A DNA stretch of 64,000 nucleotides from CAWFPR01 sp963817635 (GCA_963817635.1 CAWFPR010000002.1:496001-560000), one strand, 5' to 3'. Positions 54,219-63,892 are shown, counted from the first letter of the stretch. Notes: generated from the sequence alone by a model not told the origin. Translations and numbers: made by a program.

Positions 54219-56844
54219 TCAGTGGAACCGGTTGAAGTCCACGCTGACGACCGAGGGCGCCGAGGCTGTGACCACCGTCGTCACGCGGCGCTCCCCGAGC
54301 TGTGGGTGCTTGAACACGATCTCGCGGGTGCCCAGCCGGATGTCGAAGTTGGCGAGCGGCGTTTCACCCACGCGCTCGCCGTCGATGTAGACCTCGGCCC
54401 AGGGCACGGCGTTCAGACTGATCGTGCCGCGCGGATCCACCGTCAGCGCCCGCTCCTCGCCGGCTTCGATGTCCACTTTCTGCTCGGCCGAGTAGCCCAG
54501 ACTGCGGTTCGAGAACGTCAGCGCGTGACGGCCCGGCGGCAGCATCAGACGCCCCTGCTCGGTCGAGCCGATCGACTTGCCGTGCTCGGCCAGGTCCAGC
54601 ACGATCGGAGAGAAGACCGCCAGCCAGCCCGAGTACACCGGCACGTCCACCGACGCGGTCTGCCCCGCCTCCACCCTGACCGACCGCTTCAGCGTGGTCT
54701 TGTTGGTGATGAGCGTGACGATGTGATTCCCGGTTGAGAGGGCGTCCACTTTCAACGGCGTTTCGCCAGCCGGTTTGCCGTCGATCAGCACGCGTGCGCC
54801 GGCCGGTTCTGTTTCGACCGCAATGGACCCGGTCGGTGCGGCAGGTCCTGGCACGGCGACGGCCGTGGGCGCAACCGCCGGCACGGCTGCGCGTGGGAGG
54901 CGATCCATCAGGTTCCCGCGGCCGACGATCACGCCGGCGGCGATCGCGATGGCAGCGGCGGTGGCGAGCTTCCACCAGAGATTCGATGGCTGTGGTGGTG
55001 GCGGACTCACGAACGGCCGGTTGTAGCGGCCGGTGTCTGCGACGTGGAAGTCCCGCGCGCGCGTCTGGACGGCGGGCGTGTAGCCTGCGGGCGCATCCGT
55101 CTTGAGGCGCACCCCCGTCGTTGGCTGCGGCACGAAGACCGCCCGGGCGGCGATCGGCGAGTTGGACACGTCCGGCGGAGGAACCCAGAGCGGCTCCGGC
55201 GGGCGGACCGGCCCGGGCGCCGGCAGCGGAGGCGCGGGTATGACCGGCATGCGAAGCGGGGGCTCCATATGTGCGGCTGGAGGTGGCGCAACCGGCGGTT
55301 CGGCCGAGCGGAGGCGGTCGCGCCGGCCGCGTGCGCCGCGGCTGCGTTTTCGGCGCGAGACCTTCGGCGCCGGAGCCGCCTCCGCGTCGGTCGTGTTTTC
55401 CCCGGTGGCTTCGACAGGGTCTGGTTCCGGAACCTCCGGCGTGCCGGACACCGCCGGCGCCGGCGGGCTCGTCGGAGGGGCCTCGGCGGACTCCGGGTAC
55501 GAAGGCGCCTGGGCAACCGGCGCCGCCCACTCGAAATCGGCTGCCGCGCCCGCATCCGCCGGGTCCGCGTCGGGCGGCTGCGGCGCCAGCGGCTCGGGAG
55601 GGTCAGGCGTCCGGTCTACGAGGGGCTCGGTCCAGGGCGGTTCGGCAGCCGGCAGCTCGACCCAGGTGGGCTCGTCGACGAACGACTCGGCGACCGGTGG
55701 TTCCGGGTCCGTCACGAACGGGTCCGCCGAAACCGCGTCCATCAGAATCGGGTCCGCGTCGCCCGTGGAGTCAGGCGCCACGTTCGCGACGACGTCGTCG
55801 ATGGGCGGCGCATCGATCGCGATGGGTTCGGGCGCGGGTGGTGGCGGATCGAGCTCGAGCGGCGACGCCTCGATTTCCGCGTCGGCGGTCGGGATCGTGA
55901 TGGCCGGCGCTTCGGCGTGGACATCGAAAGCGACCGGCGCCGGCATGTTCACGGGATCGCGGGCCGAGATCCGTCAGGATGGCCTTGCAGTACGCGGCCC
56001 CCATTTCACCGGCGACGAGGTCTTCAACCGCGGCGGAGGCTTCGTCGGCCGTCTCGTAGACGCGGCGGCCGGGAAACGGCAGGGCGCGCTCGAAGAAACG
56101 CTGCAGGGCTGCGGCAAAGCGTGGCCGTCCGCGCAACTGCGCGATCTCGACCGCATCGTCCAGGAGCGCCTGCAGGCCGTCCGGGTAGTCGCGTCCGCTG
56201 AGCGGCCGGCCGACGGTGATTGCGAGGCCGACCATGGCCGCCTGCGCGAGATCGGCGGCAACGTCGAAGCGGCAGTGGCCAGCCGACGGGGGGACGGCGA
56301 TGCGCAGTTCGGTCCACAACCGCCGCTGCGTGTACCGCAGCCGCTCGAGCGACGGACCGTAGATGGCGTCGAGGAGCACGAGTTGACCGGCGGGAGTAAT
56401 GACGGTCCGGCCGTCGCCGACAGCGCCGTGGGTTCCGCCCGTGGTTGCGTGCAGCGCGCTGAGGGTCGGCAGGATCTGCAGCAGGAACCCGAGCGCCAGG
56501 TCCACGGTCGGCGACGTGTTCTCGTCGCGCCCGCGTTCGTTCACCTCGTCCAGCAGGTCCGACAGGCGATGGCCCGCGACGAACTCGGAGACGACGGTGA
56601 GTGCGCCGGTCAGGCGGTCGCGGTGGATCTCGCGCACCCGCGCGGCGCGCTCGTCGTCGAACACCGCGAGCCGATCGGCCCGATCGCGCAACGCTCGCTC
56701 GAAGGCCGCCAGTTCCGGGCGGACGACGAGGCGCTCGAGCACGCTTCCGGACTCGCGATCGAAGGCGAGCGAACGGCGGCCGAGACCATCCTCGAATCCC
56801 GAGGTGGACAACGATGCCGGCAGTGCGGGTGGTGGTGCTGACAT
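54219..56844 (-). CDS. Pseudokinase-PEGA domain membrane protein (one frameshift)
   Basis: About 875 residues. The N-terminal 280 residues follow a Ser/Thr protein-kinase C-lobe (VVSEFVAGHRLSDLLDEVNE; ILPTLSALHATTGG; HGAVGDGRTVITPAGQLVLL; FFERALPFPGRRVYETADEA), but HxD is HGAV and DFG is absent, so it is a pseudokinase. A long Pro/Asp/Glu-rich region, one membrane segment (WWKLATAAAIAIAAGVIVGR) and C-terminal PEGA-like repeats (ETEPAGARVLIDGKPAGETP; GTISLNAVPWAEVYIDGERV) follow. One extra base near 55959 splits it between TDLGPR and DPVNMPAP. Start at ATG 56844. Confidence 0.75.
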
Positions 56845-56972
56845 TGCAGGGCAATTGCGAACTTGCAACCCGCACACCACCCTCCTGGTGGGGCGCTCAG
56901 GCCGAATCGGGCCGAATTCGTCATGGTCGCGCATTCGAGCGCTCACCGCCGCTGTGCCGGCCCTGGTCACCG

Positions 56973-56989
56973 CTGACGAAAATGTAATC
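56973..56989 (+). promoter_or_regulatory. 17-base motif, copy 1
   Basis: CTGACGAAAATGTAATC lies 39 bases before the 78-residue gene and 129 bases before the divergent pseudokinase gene. A 16/17 match occurs at 63876-63892 (minus orientation). TGAC-N5/6-GTAAT boxes resemble binding sites of OmpR-family response regulators; that assignment is inference. Confidence 0.4.
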
Positions 56990-57028
56990 CGACAGGGCGG
57001 GCGTGTAATTGGGGTAAATTGAGACGTC

Positions 57029-57265
57029 ATGACCGATGTGAACGAACTCGAAGCGCTGAAAGCGTCGTTTCGCGGCGCGCTCAGCACGGGCCAGCGGCTG
57101 CTCGAAGTCGAGGCGACAGTGGCGGCGATCGACGCGCATGCCGACATTGCACCCGGGGATCTGGAGGAACTCGGGCGCGTGACACTCGCGCACGCGATTG
57201 CCGCGCAGGCGCTTCGCGGGTTCGTCGTGACGATGCAGATGCGCCGCGGGGCGGGCGCTGCGTAA
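57029..57265 (+). CDS. 78-residue helical hypothetical protein
   Basis: MTDVNELEALKASFRGAL begins an all-helical small acidic protein (SVEATVAAIDAHADIAPGDL-like patterning; LAHAIAAQALRGFVVTMQM). No known family. It is flanked by the 17-base motif upstream and tRNA-Ala downstream. Confidence 0.5.
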   Translation: MTDVNELEALKASFRGALSTGQRLLEVEATVAAIDAHADIAPGDLEELGRVTLAHAIAAQALRGFVVTMQMRRGAGAA

Positions 57266-57386
57266 GTGTCCATGCGTTGCGTGCCGCGCGGCGCGCATGG
57301 TAAGATCGAATTTCGTGCCGCGAAGATACGTCGAGAGTGGGAAGCGTCGGACACGGCACGCCAGGCACACCATCACGACAAGGTCA

Positions 57387-57462
57387 GGGCGCGTAGCTCA
57401 GCTGGGAGAGCGCTGCGTTCGCAATGCAGAGGCCGGGAGTTCGATCCTCCCCGCGTCCACCA
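57387..57462 (+). tRNA. tRNA-Ala (anticodon CGC)
   Basis: A 76-base cloverleaf with encoded CCA. The 7-bp acceptor stem GGGCGCG/CGCGTCC includes the G3-U70 pair that marks alanine tRNAs. The anticodon arm is CTGCG-TTCGCAA-TGCAG, giving anticodon CGC for GCG codons, and the T arm is CGGGAGTTCGATCCTCCCCG. It reads in the same direction as pfkA but the gap to pfkA holds its own -10. Confidence 0.96.
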
Positions 57463-57554
57463 ACCTTCGTTCATGAGTGCGAACCGGGGCCGCTCAGACC
57501 TTCGGTTGCCCGCCCCCGAGTTCTCCGCCGGCTTCGTTCGAACAATCCACCGGC

Positions 57555-57560
57555 TATACT
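57555..57560 (+). promoter_or_regulatory. -10 box of pfkA, leaderless geometry
   Basis: TATACT, then CACAGG (six bases), then the pfkA ATG. Confidence 0.5.
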
Positions 57561-57566
57561 CACAGG

Positions 57567-58671
57567 ATGTCCGTGCCGCAGATCAAGGGTTCTGATATCA
57601 GGCGCATCGGGATGCTCACCGGCGGCGGGGATGCGCCGGGGCTCAACGCGGTGATTCGCGCGGTCGTCAAGTCCGCCACGAACCACAACTGCGAAGTCAT
57701 CGGGCTCGAAGACAGCTTCGACGGGCTGATCGAGCCGAATCGCTGGCGCAAGCTGACGCCGCGCGACGTGACCGGCATCCTGCGGATTGGCGGCACGATC
57801 CTCGGCACCACGAACCGTGGGAATCCTTTCGCCTATCCCGTCAACACGTCAGGCGGCGTGCGCGACTACTCCACGCGCTGCGTCGAGATGTTCCACGAGC
57901 TGAAGCTCGACGCGCTGGTCGTCATCGGCGGGGACGGTACGCTCAGCATCGCGCACGAGTTCCACAAGCGCGGCATTCCGATCGTCGGCGTGCCGAAAAC
58001 GATCGACAACGACATCGTCGAAACGACGAACACGTTCGGGTTCGACACCGCCGTCAGTTTTGCGACCGACGCCATCGATCGGCTGCACACGACCGCCGAG
58101 GCGCATCACCGGGTCATGGTGGTGGAGGTCATGGGGCGCTACGCGGGGTGGATTGCGCTCTACGCCGGAGTGGCAGGCGGGGCGGACGTCATCCTGATTC
58201 CCGAGATTCCCTTTCGACCTGGCGAAGGTCGCGAAGCGAATCAAGGACCGCGACGCCTGGGGTGCGCGCTTCAGCATCGTCGTCGTTGCCGAGGGCGCGA
58301 AGCCCGTCGGCGGAAAGACGGCCGTCCTGAAGGAGGCGACCGGCGAGTATGTCGAGCGGCTCGGGGGCATGGGCGCGCTCGTGACGGCGGGCATCGAGAA
58401 GCTGACCGGGAAGGAAGCGCGCAACGTCGTGCTGGGGCACCTGCAGCGCGGCGGCGCCCCCACGAGCTTCGATCGCGTCCTGGCCACGCGCTTTGGCGCG
58501 CGCGCCGTCGAACTCCTGCTGGACGGCCAGTTCGGCATGATGGTCGCGTTCCATCCACCCGACATCGCCGCCGTCCCGCTCGAGAAGATCGTGGGGCGGA
58601 CCAAGACCGTGGCGATCGATTTCGACGTGGTCCGCACCGCCCGCGCCATGGGGATCGCGCTCGGGGACTAG
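57567..58671 (+). CDS. pfkA: 6-phosphofructokinase (one frameshift)
   Basis: Phosphorylates fructose-6-phosphate in glycolysis. GMLTGGGDAPGLNAVIRAVV, the ALVVIGGDGTLSIAHEFHKR segment, GVPKTIDNDIVETTNTFGFD and VMVVEVMGRYAGWIALYAGV identify the family. GGDG rather than GGDD at the phosphate loop suggests ATP, not PPi, as donor. After IPEIPF the frame changes by one extra base at the T run near 58209-58214; the other frame carries DLAKVAKRIKDRDAWGARFS to LQRGGAPTSFDRVLATRFGA. Corrected length about 368. Confidence 0.93.
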
Positions 58672-58680
58672 CGCGTTGAC

Positions 58681-59853
58681 TCAGCGCTCCAGCACATCCA
58701 GGTATTTCAGCGCGCCCCCCGTGTTGAACACGACGACCGTGTCGGAGGGCTTCATGCGGCCGTCCTTCAGCAGCACCTTGACGGCGTGAAACGCCGCGCC
58801 CCCCTCGGGCGCCGCGCTGATGCCTTCCTTTGCGCCCATTTCGCGCATGTCGGCGACCAGATCCGTGTCGGAGACGGCGATGGCGGCGCCGCCGCTCTCG
58901 CGCACCGCGCGGAGCACCAGGAAATCGCCAATCGCCTTCGGCACGCGCAGGCCGTCCGCGACCGTATGCGCGTCCTCCCACATCTCGGACTTTTCCGTCC
59001 CCTGTTCGAAGGCCCGCACGATCGGAGCGCAGTGTTCGGCCTGCACGCTCACCATCTTCGGGCGTGAACCGGGTGTCTTCCACCCGATGCGTTCCATCTC
59101 CTCGAAGGCCTTCCACATGCCGACCATGCCCGTGCCGCCGCCCGTGGGATAGATGATCCAGTCGGGGAACTTCCAGCCCATCTGCTCGCCGAGCTCATAC
59201 GCCATCGTCTTCTTGCCCTCGATGCGATACGGCTCCTTGAGCGTCGAGACGTCGTACCAGCCGAGCGGCTTGCCTTTCTCGGCGGCGACGCGCCCGGCGT
59301 CGGTGATCAGACCGTCGACGAGCGTGACATCCGCACCGTACAGCTCGCACTCGCGGATGAAGGGGATCTTCACGTCCTTCGGCATGAAGACCTTCGCCTC
59401 CATCCCGCCGGCGGCGGCGTAGGCGGCCATCGCGTTGGCGGCATTGCCGGCCGACGGCACCGAGAGGACCTTGATGCCGAGGTACGAGGCCCTCGTGACT
59501 GCCGCCGACAGGCCGCGGGCCTTGAATGAGTTGGTGGGGTTGAGCGATTCGTCCTTGACGAACAGGCGCGTCATCCCGAGCAGCCCACCGAGCCGCCGCG
59601 CGTGAATGAGCGGCGTCCAGCCCTCGCCGAGCGTGATCGGCTCCTCGCCGTCGAAGAGGGGCATGAGTTCGCGGTAGCGCCACATGGTGGGCTGGCGCGC
59701 GGCGAGCGAGTCACGAGTCCACGCTCTGGCTGCCTCCAGGTCGTAGCGGGCGAGCAGTGGAGCGCCGCAGGTGCACAGGTGCTGTTCGCGGCGGGGGTCA
59801 TACGGGCCGGCGCCACAGGGAACACTGCATTCGAGCGTGGTGAAGTACGACAT
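58681..59853 (-). CDS. thrC: Threonine synthase
   Basis: A 390-residue PLP enzyme that converts O-phosphohomoserine to threonine. The lysine that binds PLP is in SLNPTNSFKARGLSAAVTRA; SAGNAANAMAAYAAAGGMEA and YPTGGGTGMVGMWKAFEEME are the phosphate-binding loops. The N-terminus carries a Cys cluster (LECSVPCG, LCTCGAPLLARYD) typical of the longer archaeal/bacterial class. It begins 2 bases after the frr stop, at the end of the rplM operon. Confidence 0.93.
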   Translation of the reverse strand: MSYFTTLECSVPCGAGPYDPRREQHLCTCGAPLLARYDLEAARAWTRDSLAARQPTMWRYRELMPLFDGEEPITLGEGWTPLIHARRLGGLLGMTRLFVKDESLNPTNSFKARGLSAAVTRASYLGIKVLSVPSAGNAANAMAAYAAAGGMEAKVFMPKDVKIPFIRECELYGADVTLVDGLITDAGRVAAEKGKPLGWYDVSTLKEPYRIEGKKTMAYELGEQMGWKFPDWIIYPTGGGTGMVGMWKAFEEMERIGWKTPGSRPKMVSVQAEHCAPIVRAFEQGTEKSEMWEDAHTVADGLRVPKAIGDFLVLRAVRESGGAAIAVSDTDLVADMREMGAKEGISAAPEGGAAFHAVKVLLKDGRMKPSDTVVVFNTGGALKYLDVLER

Positions 59854-59855
59854 CG

Positions 59856-60425
59856 TTATTTATTGAGAAGGTCCGAGTCCTTTTTGGCCTGCAGCTCGTC
59901 GATGAGTGCGATGTGCAGGTCGGTGATCTTCTGAACCTCGTCGAGCCCGCGCCGTTCGTCGTCTTCGGGAATGGCGTGGTCCTTGAGGAGCTTCTTGAGT
60001 CTCTCGTTGCCCTCGCGCCGGACCAGGCGGACGTTGTTGCGTCCCTCTTCGGCGTACTTGTGCACCACTTTCGAGAGTTCCTTGCGGCGTTCTTCGGTAA
60101 GGGCAGGCACAGGCACCCGGATGACCTTGCCGTCGTTGGCCGGGTTGAGCCCGAGGTTCGCGCTGCGGATCGCCTTTTCGATGGCGCCCATCAGCGAGGG
60201 ATCGAACGGGGTCGCCACGATGAGCGTGGGCTCGGGAATCGACAGCGACGCGACCTGGTTGAGCGGCGTGCTGGACCCGTACGCGTCGACGTGCACCGCG
60301 TCGAGAATCGCGACGGAGGCCCGGCCGGTTCGAACGCCCGCGAGCTCGCGCCGCACGTGGTCGAGCTGCGCTTCCATCCGCTTCCTGACCTCGGCGGTCA
60401 GTCCCTTCAGATCACTGACGTCCAT
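59856..60425 (-). CDS. frr: Ribosome recycling factor
   Basis: A 189-residue RRF that splits post-termination ribosomes with EF-G. LDHVRRELAGVRTGRASVAI, LNQVASLSIPEPTLIVATPF, ANDGKVIRVPVPALTEERRK and the C-terminal ITDLHIALIDELQAKKD are conserved. It follows pyrH with a 9-base gap in the standard order tsf-pyrH-frr. Confidence 0.97.
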   Translation of the reverse strand: MDVSDLKGLTAEVRKRMEAQLDHVRRELAGVRTGRASVAILDAVHVDAYGSSTPLNQVASLSIPEPTLIVATPFDPSLMGAIEKAIRSANLGLNPANDGKVIRVPVPALTEERRKELSKVVHKYAEEGRNNVRLVRREGNERLKKLLKDHAIPEDDERRGLDEVQKITDLHIALIDELQAKKDSDLLNK

Positions 60426-60434
60426 GTGTCACTC

Positions 60435-61148
60435 CTACGCCGTCACCGTCGTCCCGACCGGCTCTCCGGCGATCACGCGCCGCAGGTTGCCCGGCGTGCG
60501 CAGGTTGAAGACCACAATCGGCAGCTTGTTGTCCATGCAGAGCGAGATGGCGGTTGCGTCCATCACCTTCAGCCCCCGCTCGAGCACTTTCAGGTACGAG
60601 ATCTCCGTGAACTTGGTGGCATGGGGATCGAGCATCGGGTCGGCGGTATAGATACCGTCCACCTTCGTGCCCTTCAGGATCACGTCCGCCTTCATCTCCA
60701 TCGCGCGCAGCGCGGCCGCCGTATCGGTCGTGAAGTACGGGTTGCCGGTGCCGGCGGCGAATACGACGACGCGCCCCTTCTCCATGTGGCGCACCGCGCG
60801 GCGCCGGATGAACGGCTCGGCCACGGCGCGCATCTCGATGGCCGTTGCCACGCGCGTCGGCACCCCGACGTGCTCCAGCGCATCCTGCAGCGCCAGGGCG
60901 TTGATCACGGTGGCGAGCATCCCCATGTAATCCGCCGTCGCCCGGTCCATCCCGCGCGCGCTCGCTGCCAGCCCGCGGAAGATGTTCCCGCCGCCGATGA
61001 CGACGCCGGTCTGCACGCCGAGCTGCTGGATTTCGTGGATGTCCTTCGCAATCTGCGTGGCGACGGCGGGATCGATCCCGAACTGCTGTTCGCCCATCAG
61101 GGCTTCACCGGAGAGCTTCAGCAGGACACGACGGTAGGCGGGCGACAT
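60435..61148 (-). CDS. pyrH: UMP kinase
   Basis: A 237-residue hexameric UMP kinase. RVLLKLSGEALMGEQQFGID, GVVIGGGNIFRGLAASARGM, VVFAAGTGNPYFTTDTAAAL and KGTKVDGIYTADPMLDPHA are standard. Upstream, TATAAT lies 9 bases before the ATG, so the gene may also be read from its own promoter within the rplM operon. A heptamer repeat fills the gap to tsf. Confidence 0.97.
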   Translation of the reverse strand: MSPAYRRVLLKLSGEALMGEQQFGIDPAVATQIAKDIHEIQQLGVQTGVVIGGGNIFRGLAASARGMDRATADYMGMLATVINALALQDALEHVGVPTRVATAIEMRAVAEPFIRRRAVRHMEKGRVVVFAAGTGNPYFTTDTAAALRAMEMKADVILKGTKVDGIYTADPMLDPHATKFTEISYLKVLERGLKVMDATAISLCMDNKLPIVVFNLRTPGNLRRVIAGEPVGTTVTA

Positions 61149-61157
61149 ATCCGGACG

Positions 61158-61163
61158 ATTATA
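61158..61163 (-). promoter_or_regulatory. -10 box of pyrH, short-leader geometry
   Basis: Minus strand TATAAT, nine bases (CGTCCGGAT), then ATG. A leader of two or three bases at most is implied. Confidence 0.5.
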
Positions 61164-61171
61164 TCCTCATG

Positions 61172-61277
61172 AGGCTTCGGGCTTGGGGCTTGGGGCTTGG
61201 GCTCGTACAAACAAATGGCGCTCGCAGCGCGAGCGCCACGACGAACCCCCAGGCCCCAGGTCCGAAGTCTGAAGCCC
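61172..61277. repeat. GGGCTTG heptamer repeat, inverted pair between tsf and pyrH
   Basis: Three GGGCTTG units (61178-61198) are mirrored after a hairpin (GGCGCTCGC-AGC-GCGAGCGCC, 61214-61234) by a degenerate complement (CCCCAGGCCCCAGG, GAAGCCCC, 61245-61277). Between tsf and pyrH this could attenuate the operon transcript. Confidence 0.65.
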
Positions 61278-61285
61278 CGTTGCCC

Positions 61286-61888
61286 TTACGCCGCCTCTCC
61301 CAGCTTGAAACGGACGAAGCGGGAAATGGCGATGTTCTCGCCCATCTTGGCAATCGCCTGCGTGACGACCTGGCCGATGGTGACCTTCGGGTCGCGAACC
61401 GACGGCTGATCGAGCAGGCACACCTGTTCGAAGAAGCTGTTCAACTTCCCCTCGACGATCTTGTCGATGACGGCGGCTGGCTTGTTCTGGCCTTCCATCT
61501 GCCCCTTGTAGATGCTCCGCTCGCGCTCGAGCATCTCCGCCGGCACGTCGTCGCGCCGCACGTACTGCGGGCTTGCGGCGGCGATGTGCATGGCGATCTC
61601 CTTCACCATGTTCTGGAATTCCTCGGTGCGGGCCACGAAGTCCGACTCGCAGTTCACTTCCACGAGGACGCCGATCTTGCCGCCCATGTGGATGTAGTGC
61701 CCGATCATGCCTTCGTTGGTCGACCGGCCGGCCTTCTTCGTCGCGGTGGCGAGGCCGCGCTTGCGCAGGATGGTCGTGGCGTCCTCGAGATTGCCTTTCG
61801 CCTCGGTCAACGCGCCCTTGCATTCCATCATGCCCGCGCCGGTCGCGTCGCGGAGCTGCTTCACCAGTGCTGCCGTAATCTCTGCCAT
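61286..61888 (-). CDS. tsf: Elongation factor Ts
   Basis: A 200-residue EF-Ts (short type, near 196 residues in Thermus and relatives, versus about 280 in E. coli). AALVKQLRDATGAGMMECKG, EDATTILRKRGLATATKKAG, EVNCESDFVARTEEFQNMVK and PSVRDPKVTIGQVVTQAIAK are clear. It recharges EF-Tu with GTP. Gap of 105 bases to rpsB. Confidence 0.97.
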   Translation of the reverse strand: MAEITAALVKQLRDATGAGMMECKGALTEAKGNLEDATTILRKRGLATATKKAGRSTNEGMIGHYIHMGGKIGVLVEVNCESDFVARTEEFQNMVKEIAMHIAAASPQYVRRDDVPAEMLERERSIYKGQMEGQNKPAAVIDKIVEGKLNSFFEQVCLLDQPSVRDPKVTIGQVVTQAIAKMGENIAISRFVRFKLGEAA

Positions 61889-61993
61889 CTCGCTCTTGCT
61901 CCTCGCTTCTGCCTTCTACAACGATCTCGTACGTAAGAACGCCGGCCAGATCGTGCTCGGCCGGCGTCGCGATTGTTTCGAAACGACGACGGT

Positions 61994-62803
61994 TTAGACC
62001 GACGCCGGCGACGTCGCAGGCTCGGGCCGGTTCTGGCGGGCCGGGCGGCCTCGCCGCGCGCGTTCGTCGCCTTCGGCATCGGCGGTGTCTTCGGCCTGCG
62101 CCGATTCGCGGATGCCGCGGCCCGCTATCACCGCGTCGGCAATGCGCGAGGCGAACAGCCGGATGGCCCGGAGCGCATCGTCGTTGCCGGGGATGACGTA
62201 ATCGACTTCGTCCGGGTCGCAGTTCGTGTCGACGACGCCGATGACCGGAATCTTCAGCTTGCGCGCCTCGTCCACGGCGATTTTTTCCTTGCGCGTGTCG
62301 ACCACGAAGAGCGCATCGGGAAGCCGCGACATGTGGCGAATCCCTTCGAGGTTCTTCTGGAGCTTCTTCTTCTCCTTCTCGATCTGGGCGATTTCCTTTT
62401 TCGAGAGCGACTCGTACCGGCCGTCGGTTTCCATTGCCTCGAGGTCGCGCAACCGCGCGAGACTGCGCTGGATGGTCGTGAAGTTGGTCAGCAATCCGCC
62501 GAGCCACCGCTGGTTGACGAAGAACATCCCGCTGCGCTGGGCCTCTTCGGCGATCGCGTCCTGCGCCTGGCGTTTGGTGCCGACGAACAGGATGGTGCGT
62601 CCCTCGGCCGCGAGGTTCGCCGCGAACTGTTCCGCCTCGCGGAACAGCCGGGCCGTCTTCGCCAGGTCGATGATGTAGATCCCGTTCCGCTCTCCGAAGA
62701 TGTACGTCTTCATCTTCGGATTCCAGCGCTTCGTCTGGTGGCCGAAGTGGACGCCCGCCTCGAGCAAATCCTTCAACGCGATGCCGGTCAAGCTGCCTCC
62801 CAT
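61994..62803 (-). CDS. rpsB: 30S ribosomal protein S2
   Basis: A 269-residue S2: ALKDLLEAGVHFGHQTKRWN, KMKTYIFGERNGIYIIDLAK, FVNQRWLGGLLTNFTTIQRS, DALFVVDTRKEKIAVDEARK and GVVDTNCDPDEVDYVIPGND. A charged C-terminal extension of about 45 residues (AEGDERARRGRPARQ) goes beyond the core. Its ATG shares an A with the rpsI stop (TAATG). Confidence 0.97.
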   Translation of the reverse strand: MGGSLTGIALKDLLEAGVHFGHQTKRWNPKMKTYIFGERNGIYIIDLAKTARLFREAEQFAANLAAEGRTILFVGTKRQAQDAIAEEAQRSGMFFVNQRWLGGLLTNFTTIQRSLARLRDLEAMETDGRYESLSKKEIAQIEKEKKKLQKNLEGIRHMSRLPDALFVVDTRKEKIAVDEARKLKIPVIGVVDTNCDPDEVDYVIPGNDDALRAIRLFASRIADAVIAGRGIRESAQAEDTADAEGDERARRGRPARQNRPEPATSPASV

Positions 62804-63198
62804 TACCGTTTGCTGAACTGGAAGCGTTTGCGCGCCCCCTTCTGCCCGTACTTCTTCCGCTCCTTGATGCGCGCGTCGCGCGTCAGGAAGCCTGCCTTCT
62901 TGAGCCGCTGCCGCAGCTCGATGTTGTATTCCACGAGCGCGCGCGCGATGCCGAGGCGCAGCGCGCCGGCCTGCCCCGCGATGCCGCCGCCCGAAATCGT
63001 CGCGAGGATGTCGAACTTCTCGGTGGTTTCAGTGACCAGCATCGGCTGCCGGATCTGGGTGCGGAGCGCTTCGGTGGGAAAGGCCTGTTCGATCGGCTTG
63101 CGATTCACGGTCACGCCGCCGTTGCCCGGCCGGAGAAACACGCGGGCGGTGGACGTTTTGCGACGGCCCGTGCCGTAGTACTGGATTCCTGCTGCCAC
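62803..63198 (-). CDS. rpsI: 30S ribosomal protein S9
   Basis: A 131-residue S9 with YYGTGRRKTSTARVFLRPGN, TISGGGIAGQAGALRLGIAR, DARIKERKKYGQKGARKRFQ and the conserved C-terminal FSKR that reaches the P-site tRNA. It follows rplM by one base. Confidence 0.97.
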   Translation of the reverse strand: MAAGIQYYGTGRRKTSTARVFLRPGNGGVTVNRKPIEQAFPTEALRTQIRQPMLVTETTEKFDILATISGGGIAGQAGALRLGIARALVEYNIELRQRLKKAGFLTRDARIKERKKYGQKGARKRFQFSKR

Positions 63199-63199
63199 G

Positions 63200-63649
63200 T
63201 TATGCGACCTCGTGCTTGGTTGTCGTTGTCCGCGCGCGCGGTTTCTGGGCCGCGTGCGGGTGATCGGCCCCCGCGTAGACCTTCAACTTGCGCCACATCG
63301 CGTCGCCCATCTTCGTCTTGGGGAGCATGCCGCGCACGGCCTCCTCGACCAGCCGGGCCGGATTCTTCTGGCGCACGTCCTTGGCGCGCTCCTCGCGGAG
63401 CCCGCCCTCGTAGCCGGAGTGATACCGGTACAGCTTCTGTTCATCTTTGCGGCCGGTCAGCTTGACCTTCGCCGCGTTGACCACCACGACGTGGTCGCCG
63501 GTGTCGATGTACGGGGTGTACACCGGCTTGTGCTTGCCCTGGAGCAGACGCGCGGCCTCGGTCGCGATCCGGCCGAGCACCATGCCATCGGCGTCAATCA
63601 CGTGCCACTCGCGCGCCACACTCCCGGCGCTCGGAACAAACGAACGCAT
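63200..63649 (-). CDS. rplM: 50S ribosomal protein L13
   Basis: A 149-residue L13: REWHVIDADGMVLGRIATEA, LLQGKHKPVYTPYIDTGDHV, KLYRYHSGYEGGLREERAKD and VEEAVRGMLPKTKMGDAMWR. First gene of the operon rplM-rpsI-rpsB-tsf-pyrH-frr-thrC. In other bacteria L13 represses its own operon through the leader; here the leader is about 85 bases. Confidence 0.97.
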   Translation of the reverse strand: MRSFVPSAGSVAREWHVIDADGMVLGRIATEAARLLQGKHKPVYTPYIDTGDHVVVVNAAKVKLTGRKDEQKLYRYHSGYEGGLREERAKDVRQKNPARLVEEAVRGMLPKTKMGDAMWRKLKVYAGADHPHAAQKPRARTTTTKHEVA

Positions 63650-63739
63650 TCGGAACCCTTTCGCCTTCGCTAGAAAATCGACGACGACCGCTGAAGCCAG
63701 CGCTCGGGGTCAGCCCCATTCAAAGGACGGCAAACCATA

Positions 63740-63768
63740 AGGATACTGAGGATTATGGGGATTGTCAA
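63740..63768 (-). promoter_or_regulatory. Sigma70-type promoter of the rplM operon
   Basis: Minus strand TTGACA (63768-63763), 17 bases, TATCCT (63745-63740). Start expected near 63733, giving a leader of about 85 bases to rplM. The rest of the 63650-63940 gap holds only the 17-base motif and AT-rich patches. Confidence 0.65.
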
Positions 63769-63875
63769 GGTGGCGGGCGCACGACGGGAGGCGCGCCTTA
63801 CCGAGCGCGCGCTGCCGAATTCGTTTCGAAGTGTATCACGTACCGCACCGCGCGGCCCTCGTACGCAGTCCGTGC

Positions 63876-63892
63876 GATTACGTTTTCGTCAG
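63876..63892 (-). promoter_or_regulatory. 17-base motif, copy 2
   Basis: On the minus strand CTGACGAAAACGTAATC, 16/17 identical to 56973-56989, lies about 108 bases upstream of the rplM -35. Confidence 0.4.
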
